64,000 bases of DNA from Varroa destructor (Eukaryota > Arthropoda > Arachnida > Mesostigmata > Varroidae), in assembly GCF_002443255.2 (NCBI RefSeq), contig NW_019211459.1, positions 213,333 through 277,332 on the forward strand. Direction: 5' to 3'. The translations under genes and the position numbers were made by a program. Shown one piece after another: positions 56,025 through 64,000 of this stretch (position 1 is the stretch's first letter; each line of letters begins with the position of its first letter). The notes below the pieces were generated by a model, which saw nothing but the letters and a program-made list of their open reading frames with translations, was not told where the DNA came from and ran no database searches.

Positions 56025-57969
56025 AAACACCTTTGTTCAGTTTTTGTAACGTCTTCGTTGGATCTTTGTTTACATAGAAACAAAAAAAAAAAGAATAGGC
56101 TTGAACTTTCTCTCTCTGTGTCAGGCCTTTCCTTCAGCCTTGTCGTGAAAATCTCTGCGTCCTATACTGACCGCAGTTGTTGTTAATCAATAATATTAAT
56201 AAAATCAATTTTGAGGCTATGCGGAAACTAGGCAATGCTGCCTTCGAACAATAACAATAGTAATATATACGCTGTCAAAAATACACGAAAAAAAATATAC
56301 ACGGCCCGCTTCGCATAAACAACTACACAGAAGGCGTCTTTTAACGAGGACTATTTTGATGGTGGACCTTGCGCCCTTTACATTTGTTGTTTCTGTTATA
56401 AAATGATGAGACTTATCAAGGATTTGTGCTCCATGTGTTGCCTCATATATACAGCCCTGTAACACACGTACTGATCGTTGCTAGCTCTGAAGCCGGAAGA
56501 GCCGCTGATATACCTAGGGTATGCATCTTTGAGTGTTAACTGGTACGAACTGGTAAATCAACAGGTCAAGGTCTACGAGAGAGCAGTGTCGGCACCTCAT
56601 GTTGCATAGCCTGTTTCATAAAAGGAACGCATAACAAGCACAAGTGATCTTGTCGGATGTCCTATTTTTCAACAGGCGTGCTACCCACCGAAGGCCAAAT
56701 ATAGATGGTGCCATTGGCAAAATCAAGCCTTGTTTGTTTGAACGTTGTACTGTTATGTATTGCGTACATAACGGTTTTTGCGCGGTGTTCGTATAGGGAA
56801 AAAAGGCCAGATGGCGGAAAACGAGTCAGAAGAACATTGCAAATGTAAAATGGACTAAAACTGGTCAGGATTAGCAAGGACGGGTCTTTCATCTCCTCAT
56901 TCCACCTTCATATGCCAGCTATTATGGATAGGACTTTTACGAGGCCTTTGCGTTGTTCTTTCAAAACGAGTACGCCGACATCTTAAATGGTGCTCAGGAT
57001 CAATGGCCAACAATAGCACGGTTCGTGAAATTCGATGTAATTAACAACGAGAAGTGTAAGAAACACCAAATGGAAGAAAAGAGGTATCAAGAAACGTCAA
57101 TCAGTATGCTTGAATTGTAGCCTGTGTGATACGCCTTCCGCGAGCTGGCAATACCTGCTTTCTAGTATCAATAGGTATCTGCTAAAACAGACATGGCTAA
57201 ATAAAGTAGGACCTGGCTTACCTATATAAGGCGATCACCTCCCAAGTGATAAAGCAGCAAACTCCCTATGATCCCTATCATCATGACTCATCAATATGCG
57301 CTTATCAATTTCATTATGCGTCGAGAAGAGACACCGTAATTAATCAAACACTATCAACAAATACAGATCATATATCGCGATGGCTTTGTTAAAGGCTGCA
57401 CCGGCTACTTCGCCTCGAAGCCACCATTGCACGACTGTTCCTGAAGATCTTGCCTGCTTGCTTTGCCTTTGCTGGTGATGCTTGTTCTTCTCGCACTTTT
57501 TTAGAGTAGATGTGCTTTCGTATGTGTTATATATAGACTATTATAAATACGAATTGATATTTTTACGCCGTAATAGTAGCTAAACGTGCTCGCGTACTGG
57601 GGAGCGCAGATGAAAAGGTTGATGGTCATTCGGATGTATCTGAAGTTACGTTTGTTTTACTGATCCCGTGTAAGATGAGCAGTATTTCTTCACGATTAGC
57701 AATGGCGACGCCAGCCGAACTCCAGCAGAAATAATTGTAACGTAGTCAAAAAGAACGACCTACACGTACCCGTTCCCCTAAAATTCCCGTTTAGAATACT
57801 ATCGCATGTCTATCTATCGCTACTTGAAGCGGTGGTGACGCTTGCGACATTGCCCTGTGGCATCGTCGTTGCCTTTACTATTTCTAGTACAGAAGCTGAT
57901 ATATGGCTGCGACCTAAGTCCGATCTTATTCCTTTTGTGTATGTATCCACTGCATTAATTTGACTTACT

Positions 57970-58560
57970 GCCATCAGTCGGTAGCTGGCGGTTCTAATGG
58001 CGGCAACAGCAGCGGGGGTATAGTTGGGGTGCGTTGGGCTGGCCGTTGTTCTTACTATTTATAGGTAAGCAAGAGGTCCGCCCCTACGGCGAATGCTACC
58101 GGCTCTCACCTTCTACGCGTCCATCGTCAAAGAAGGAACGATTCTTCACTGCTGCCGCCGCCGCTGTTGCCTGTACTCAGCCTTCAGATGGCCGCAGAAC
58201 TCTCTGTTGTTGTCGTTGTCGATTGGCCTGCTGCTGTGAGAACTTCTGCTGGTGTTATGTTTTTTGCGTTTGTTTCTGTTGATAATGCTGTTGGTGTTCG
58301 CTTATGGATGATCCTGATGCTTCTGAGGCCCGTGCTCAGGACGCAGATCATGTTAGTGATGATTATACAGTCGCAACCAATCGCTCTTGTAACTGGTATG
58401 CGTCTGCTGTGGGTCTTCGCCCCAGCTGCCGCGGCTGCCATTAAATACTAGTCGGCTGTTTTTCCTCACATGTCGCCGTCGATACCTGTGTCTATGTGTC
58501 CCAAGAGTTTCTCGGCGGAAAACCTGTGCCACATGCTGCACTTCAGTGGCTAGAGCAACG
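57970..58560. other. GC-rich patch, weak minus-strand exon candidates
   Basis: Minus strand: a 30-codon open segment ending at a perfect GTAAGT (SPTHPNYTPAAVAAIRTASY, then RLMA; donor near 57968), and an Ala-rich segment between GAGTACAG and GTGAGA (VKNRSFFDDGRVE; near 58110-58170). Both may be exons of one minus-strand gene, but plus frames are also open here and GCC/GTT triplets dominate. Confidence 0.2.
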
Positions 58561-58832
58561 TGATCACCGTACGATAGTCAGCCATATTTGGGCGCCAATG
58601 TCTAGCGATGGCATTAAGGACGATGAAACCGCCGCTGTCTCACGACGCTAAGGGGGTCGTGAGTCAGCTGGTCACCAATTCATGGAGAGCTGGTTAAAAT
58701 CTCTCGCAAATAGCATAGATGGGCATAGGAAACCAGCATTGGACGGTTGTGAATCATAAAGAGTATCCGTCTTAGTTCAGTTCCGTTGGATTGTAGCGAC
58801 ATCAATAACATGGTCTTCGGCGCCTCCCTCAG

Positions 58833-58941
58833 ATTTTGACGACGATGTTAACGGCTGGATCCCAGACGTTCGTATCTACATCGTTGATTCCAATTAAGCC
58901 GCAGGTAACAGTCGAAGACGATACGGCAAACTTATTCTGCA
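58833..58941 (+). CDS. internal exon candidate, faint Ig-like start
   Basis: The acceptor GCGCCTCCCTCAG opens a frame of 36 codons and one base ending at a perfect GTAAGT (58942-58947). It ends PQVTVEDDTANLFC, which recalls the A' and B strands of an immunoglobulin domain (P..V.V..G.TA.L.C). The earlier part (ILTTMLTAGSQTFVSTSLIP) would be a linker. The match covers about 14 residues, so the assignment is weak; the splice sites are good. Confidence 0.24.
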
Positions 58942-59029
58942 GTAAGTTTGACAGCATCAACAACTATTCATTATTACTTATAATGTCTACGTATATTAGC
59001 AATAGTTTTTGCAATTAGATGAGAGTTGT

Positions 59030-59660
59030 TTGGAAAATAAAAAAAAATGAACGATTACGTTCAGAAACTAGAGTAAATCTATGAGATATAGTTCTGGTCG
59101 TATATCGGGATCAGCTTTTGCTCCGCTGAAGCTATTGTCATCATACTATTGAAAATCACTTGCCTCAAGCAATTAGCATCAATCTCAATTGCGTTCCTCA
59201 TCGATCGCTATGACCAAAATACTAAATGTATGTAACACTGATCGTGAAGTATTGATACTTCATATCTACTCAACATTTGTTTACAAGAAAAGATCCGCCT
59301 CAGGAGAAGCAGACTACAAAATCATACTAATTAAATCAGTGCAGCGGCGCCAATTAGTCCCCGGGCGCGTATGTACGCCAGACGGAAAATACGCCGTATT
59401 TGAGTACCGAATGATACTGTTAATAGTGATACATTTACACAGCTTTAAATAAGCCGGCGTACAAATAGATACATCTCTATTTCGTATGATATAAACGATC
59501 AGGGTGATGGCTATGCTGTAGTCATCATGTAGTGACCATTAATATCAAAATGGTTGATATTATCCAAATGGAATCACGACGCAATATTCAATAACGTGCC
59601 CTAAGAAGAAAAAAAATGCTTGTGTTTTTCGTCTGCTACTGAAGCACCGGGTCAGAGAAT
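59030..59660. other. no gene recognised
   Basis: An 87-codon plus frame (59189-59452) has no domain. AT-rich. Confidence 0.45.
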
Positions 59661-59673
59661 TGGCTCCCAGAAA

Positions 59674-59753
59674 TGTCCTTACGTCAAGATTCGAACGAAC
59701 GTGTGTTTAGCCTTCGCCGACAAACGTGGTACTTACTGCGCTATTACGGAAAC
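59674..59753 (-). ncRNA. tRNA-Val-like pseudogene or tRNA-derived SINE head
   Basis: Minus strand: it begins GTTTCCGTAATAGCGCAGT, very close to the 5' end of animal tRNA-Val (GTTTCCGTAGTGTAGTGG), continues with ACCACGTTTG as in its D-arm/anticodon-stem region, and has the T-arm core GTTCGAATC. The A box (TAGCGCAGTAAG, 59743-59732) and B box (59700-59688) are 31 bases apart, normal for an internal pol III promoter. The anticodon arm and acceptor stem do not pair properly, so it is not a working tRNA. Either a decayed tRNA gene or the head of a SINE. Confidence 0.45.
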
Positions 59754-59759
59754 GGCTAG

Positions 59760-61800
59760 ACACCCTAAATTATATTGTAGTCATTTAAATTAGTCATCAT
59801 TAACTCAACCATACATCTATCTAGGTATACAGAACGAAGCAACAAAATAAGCTTTGACGAGCCCGTCTTTATGCAGTATGCAAGAGGAAAGCTAGTTCTT
59901 CTATGGCGACATAACAGACTAATTGTGGCGGTAAATAACGCATCGTTTTAAAAATATCATGTTCACACGATACGAACCCAATCACAGGGACTAAATCCTC
60001 CATTTTTACCTGCAATCGACAGTCTACACCACTGTCACCTTTTTTACGGTTTTTGGAAAAGTCCAGAGAAGATTCTCATGGGGAAAATCAGAAGACTTTA
60101 TTCAATAGAGTTCCAAATTGAAAGACATCAAAGATGCGCCAAAATGGCTGTGAAGACCCCTTTTGATACGCTCGATTTTTTCGATAAGAATATAATGGCT
60201 CTTTTGAATGAACAATTGCTGCATAAGTCGTTCAAATAAGGCCAAATGATTAGTTTTTTTTTTTTTTGTAGACTTCTGTGTCTCTTTGAACTCTTCTGGG
60301 TCATTTGGGTTTTTAGGACCTATAGCCTGCTACCAATTCGAAATTTAATTTCGTGTAAAAGTTTTGTGCCTGTAGAGTGATACTTTTTAGCGAGCTTACA
60401 CCTACTAACGTTGTTTAATATTTGCAGATTTGGCGAAAAGTAATTCAGATTAGTTTAAGACTTTTACATCTCAAAGTAAAGCGGTAACCGTAATAGATGC
60501 TAGTAACGTTGAGTAAACATGAGCATATGTAAACAACTTCCTCAATGTACCTGCCTTGCTCAGATAGTTTGAAAAAAAACTCATCGGAAGTTTGCAATTA
60601 CATTGTTACCCTATGCGCGTATATTTGGTAGACAAGAAAAAAAACTGTAATAACACCCACTGTAATAGCTCCTGTTATTATCGAATGATGTTATTTTTAA
60701 TATATATTACCTGTTATTCCGTCTTTAACAACGTAGCAGTGTAACAAGTCGATGCAAAGCCCTACATCCAACGCATGGGTAGGCTGGTACTATTTATGAC
60801 AAACTCTGCCCGAGAACGTATTTTTTGCTTTTTTTTTTTTTTTTATCATATTAATTGTTGCTTAATTATCTAACCTCCGTCGTAATCACAAAGCCCTATA
60901 AGAACGGCCCGCATTGTTCCTATCTCATTATAAAGATCGTTCGTTATCATCATGTCGACAATTTTATGCCCATTTCACTAAGCGGAGAGTAGCAGCGTTA
61001 GATTTTTCCACCTAAACGTAAGCGCTGTTTAATGAAATGCTACGACCACACTACCTCATAAACGATGGAGGAAAGTAGTGAACGGTGAGTCTTCGAACAC
61101 AGCCACCCGTAAAGCTTGAAGCTTGTATGTACGGCTTACGAACGTACGGCCGATGTACTTCAATATCCGAGTAGTCGTGCATACGTGAAAAAATCGTATG
61201 GAAGGTACGACTCATCATAATTGTTTTGTTTGTTATTGTATATCAATCACTACACTTTTGTTGCATACGGCTGACTGTCTACAGAACGATGATTGGGGTC
61301 TGTGTGTAAATAGCCGTGCGCGCAGCCAATACAATTTATACTGCATTTACCGTTACTGCTTTTACTATTGACCGTGCTATCGTGACTCCTTTGTATATAG
61401 GCCCTTACATAAATATTCAGCACTTTATTCTGACCCATAGCGTCGAGGCGGGCGCTATGGAAGCCTGCAAGGCATCTAAATAACTACGTAAACTGGTAGA
61501 TGAGCGTCTTCCGCTCTTAGAGTAAAAACATTGGTCGCGCTGTTTCAGTTAACTAACAATCATTTCGTTATTTACTATCGCAATATATGTATCGGAATAG
61601 GTGCCCGACCTAAATAATAGATCATTGTCATATAACCGTTGACTATAAGGTTGATTGCATAGTTGAAACACAAATGAACAGATCACCTCAAACGGTTCAA
61701 CATGATTTCTAACGACAAATGGTCCCGCCTGTACTTCATGTTCGATTAAGTTTGATTTGCTGTGTTTTTGTGGTGCGTCTGAGTTGGTAGCGACGACCAA
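59760..61800. other. no gene recognised
   Basis: AT-rich with homopolymer T runs at 60254-60267 and 60829-60844. Near 61070 an ATG in good context reads MEESSER up to a GTGAGT donor (61087), a possible very short first exon with no other support. Confidence 0.45.
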
Positions 61801-61810
61801 AATCCGATTT

Positions 61811-61996
61811 TTACAGTTGACAAAGACGACGACAGCAGCGATGACAAAGTGGCGCTTTGTCTCTCACTGGTCGTGAATCGCTGTTTTTGTGCCACACGTA
61901 ACTTCCTGTAGCGTCGTCATAGCTTCTTTTTGTGCAGGGCTCTTGTGTCGGGCTGCTCGCTTTAGCTTTGCCACGTTTCGCGATTTCTACAACCAT
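61811..61996 (-). CDS. 61-residue open frame, basic and Cys-containing
   Basis: A true ATG at 61996-61994 starts MVVEIAKRGKAKASSPTQEP; the end is HRCCRRLCQL before TAA. Mixed charged composition without a hydrophobic leader. CACTCTAG just before the ATG could be an acceptor. No domain recognised. Confidence 0.18.
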   Translation of the reverse strand: MVVEIAKRGKAKASSPTQEPCTKRSYDDATGSYVWHKNSDSRPVRDKAPLCHRCCRRLCQL

Positions 61997-62069
61997 CTAG
62001 AGTGCGTTGTTTCTGGAAGTCGCCAGTAACTCTCGACTCGCTGACTTCGTAGCCGTTGTCGTCAATTTC

Positions 62070-62333
62070 ATGGCTCCAGCAGCTGCCGACTACGCTCGTC
62101 ATTACCAACATCAGCTGTCACGACTAGAGCTACTACGAAAGCTATGCCCATTGGAGGTCGTCCGGGGGTGGTGCTTTCTTGCGGCACGGATTCATCGTCT
62201 ATCGGTTACACGCTTCACGGCAAATAAGCAGCCGTCTTGGTCCGCCTTCGCTCGCCTGACATTAGCGGCTGCGGTGGAGATGACTGTGAGCTACTGTTGC
62301 CGCGACTTGTCTTGCTTGACGTGGCCATTGTAG
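62070..62333 (+). other. open frame opposite the minus candidates
   Basis: From ATG 62070 (MAPAAADYARHYQHQLSRLE) a plus frame stays open for 88 codons. It overlaps the minus exon candidate at 62219-62328, so both cannot be trusted. Confidence 0.13.
62219..62328 (-). CDS. first coding exon candidate
   Basis: ATG at 62328-62326 in good context (A at -3, G at +4) opens 36 codons and two bases ending at CC|GTGAAG (donor 62218-62213). The frame's apparent stop (TGA) is made only by the donor itself, as expected at an exon end. The peptide starts MATSSKTSRGNS and continues with a Ser/Pro/Gln stretch, then SGERRRTKTAAYL. It looks like the disordered start of a nuclear or signalling protein. No domain is available to name it. 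Confidence 0.23.
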
Positions 62334-62437
62334 GCACACGGAAGGTAGGCAGAACGAAATGCGACGGAAAATAAGAGACAAACAGATAGAGGCAGGGCGA
62401 CGGGAGGAAGGTGCCGGAGCACAAATCCGATTTAGAA

Positions 62438-62650
62438 ATGAACCAACAAAAGAAAGCTCCTTCTGGCCTTTTACCCGCTAGTAGACATATTCATGTCGGT
62501 TCTAGACCTTTGGCTGCTGTTGGTGCATCGTCAATCCAATCAACATCGGCCCTAACGGTGCAACCAGCACGGCGAACTTACCGATTCTCGACTGTCAGTA
62601 GAGCCAACGATAGCAACAGCAGCAGCAGCAACAAAAATACCCGTAGATAG
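62438..62650 (+). CDS. 70-residue open frame, Ser-rich
   Basis: ATG 62438 opens a polar frame (MNQQKKAPSGLLPASRHIHV; Ser/Asn run near the end from an AGC repeat) to TAG. It starts 110 bases from the divergent minus-strand ATG at 62328, so a shared promoter is conceivable. No domain recognised. Confidence 0.16.
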   Translation: MNQQKKAPSGLLPASRHIHVGSRPLAAVGASSIQSTSALTVQPARRTYRFSTVSRANDSNSSSSNKNTRR

Positions 62651-63363
62651 ACAAACACAGGAAGCCGTTGTGTATTGGTAAACGTATCCATGTGAGATCG
62701 GTGCTCGATGCAGCGTGATGCCCACAGTGAGCTTGATATGTGTTCACTCACATTGTAGCTGATGTAGTAGGTTATTTCCGCAATGGAAAGTAGCTCTAAA
62801 TACGTACATACGCCTTTAGCGTGTGTACGTTACCCTTCAAGAAGCGCTCCTCTGCCTTGAAGCAGCAGGTCATCTCAACGCTGAAACGCCAAAGTAGAAA
62901 TATCCCTCTCAGCCTCCCTCTGTCGAGGACGTAACTAATCGATGACAGCAGTGTCGAGACAGATTGCTTTTACGGTGGCCAGGAAATATTAGCGCTCTGC
63001 GGGCAGTCGGCCACAAACTACTACCACTACCAGTATTTAGAAGAGGCTTCGGCCACCGAGCGACTGGCCAGTTAATCGCAGGCAGAGTGAAATGTTATAA
63101 GCGTTCTCAACCGTTTCGTAAGCTCGATGTACTATTATACATACAGATATGCTGCCTGGCAGGCGATTCACTCGTTCTCGTTCGCCCACACCTTGGCGAA
63201 TCTATTTCGTAGGCTTTGCCATAGCTTTACTTTTGTTCTTATTGAGGCAATTACTTCGCAGGTTCCGCATGTATAAAGGTTATTAGTGTGACAAGGCCCC
63301 AGCATAGCTCCTATCGCGGCACGATCGCACCAGACAGGAACTAGGCCGATTCAACTCAATCTA

Positions 63364-63397
63364 GGCATGTGAACGTGCGGAATTTGGCTCACATGCC
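63364..63397. repeat. perfect hairpin, 9-bp stem, 16-nt loop
   Basis: GGCATGTGA (63364-63372) and TCACATGCC (63389-63397). Confidence 0.88.
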
Positions 63398-63475
63398 GTT
63401 ATATTTTTGTCGTCTTTTCTTCATTGCCCTGCCCAGGGTTCCCCGTTTAATCTTCTTCTTATTAGGAGCGCAGCT

Positions 63476-63493
63476 TTATTATTATTATTATTG
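63476..63493. repeat. (TTA)6 microsatellite
   Basis: Six TTA units. Confidence 0.93.
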
Positions 63494-64000
63494 AATTTCA
63501 TTCAAATCGTTTTCTTCGAGATTCGACAATTTAGCCGACAATCGGTTTAAGCTAGAGTTCTACGAAAGTTAAGCGTTAGTAATAACAGCAGGTGGACGGA
63601 GATAACGTTGTCGTGTGGTAACTTTTTAAAGGGTTTTTCATCGTATCGCTCTGAACAGCACTTGCATATGGCTCACAAACCGCCTGAGCAGTCTGTCGTT
63701 CTAACAAACGTGAGTCGCTAATGATCAGTATCTCTACTGGGGTTCGAGAAGGGGATGGACAAGCTACAATGAGCGGCAATCAAACCCATGACATCTCTTG
63801 TCGTTAGCATTCTTCTTCTGTCCGCCTTTGTTTTGTGCGTCGAAAGACATAAGGAATGGGATATTTTTTAACATTATGGCGCATTGTAATCAAACACACC
63901 TTAAAAGTGTATATCTGCGAGCAAAGAACAGCTGAACGCATGAACGCTTTAACGTTAATGACCCGACTGTTATACTTTAGTTATTTAATGAAGGGCTTAT

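Larger units (their letters stand above)
53810..57960. other. no gene recognised
   Basis: A 133-codon minus frame (54658-55059) is open but without a domain or an early ATG context. An 8-bp hairpin of A/T-rich arms lies at 54757-54776. The rest is AT-rich with short frames. Confidence 0.45.
62651..64000. other. no gene recognised
   Basis: Only short frames, none with a domain. A hairpin and an ATT repeat are listed separately. Confidence 0.5.

Noticed and set aside
1..64000. CRISPR array, bacterial operon or prophage
   Set aside because: No regularly spaced repeats and no bacterial-type genes or ribosome-binding sites anywhere.

Overview
This looks like nuclear DNA from an arthropod. It is gene-poor and rich in simple repeats, the mobile-element remains are of animal type (a DD34D mariner, a Tc1-like transposase tail, a non-LTR reverse-transcriptase tail), and there is a short TTAGG run, the arthropod telomere unit. 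Eukaryotic splice and poly(A) signals are present, and there is no operon structure or bacterial ribosome-binding site. A parasitiform mite would fit the mix of long non-coding stretches, mosaic base composition and mariner remains, but that is inference only. The assembly has one 100-N gap at 48155-48254 inside a TA repeat.

No complete multi-exon gene can be read. The window is best seen as introns and intergenic DNA with scattered single exons. The best coding evidence is: (1) a terminal exon at 1742-1878 (+) with a strong polypyrimidine tract, stop and AATAAA; (2) a first coding exon at 35096-35224 (+) with a clear signal peptide and a GTAAGT donor; (3) a short exon at 13958-13997 (-) carrying the N-terminal Rossmann motif of a Gfo/Idh/MocA oxidoreductase, dihydrodiol-dehydrogenase-like; (4) a Cys-containing 73-codon frame at 18783-19001 (+) whose codons are GC-richer than the flanks; (5) membrane-anchor exons at 9189-9312 (+) and within 43981-44385 (-). 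Other exon candidates are weaker and scored low.

Layout: 0-6 kb has the terminal exon, then an open frame with a signal peptide, then GC-richer stop-poor DNA. 7.8-14 kb has several minus-strand candidates, the 9.2 kb membrane-anchor exon and the oxidoreductase exon. 14-18 kb is nearly empty. 18-25 kb has the Cys-containing frame, long overlapping frames near 20.5 kb and a possible terminal exon at 21.6 kb. 26-29.4 kb is a graveyard of DNA transposons: Tc1-like tail, mariner and a foldback element. 30-44 kb is mostly intronic or intergenic, with the signal-peptide exon. 44-53 kb has a membrane exon candidate and the gap. 53-60 kb has a non-LTR fragment and tRNA-like remnants. 61.8-62.7 kb has candidate 5' exons.

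GC-richer patches run in triplet-like words (GTT, GCT, GTC) and leave several frames open on both strands, so an open frame alone is weak evidence here. No set of genes acting together in a pathway, and no new molecular system, can be demonstrated. The most unusual structural feature is a series of unrelated, very short, nearly perfect hairpins (stems of 9-20 bp) spread across the window.
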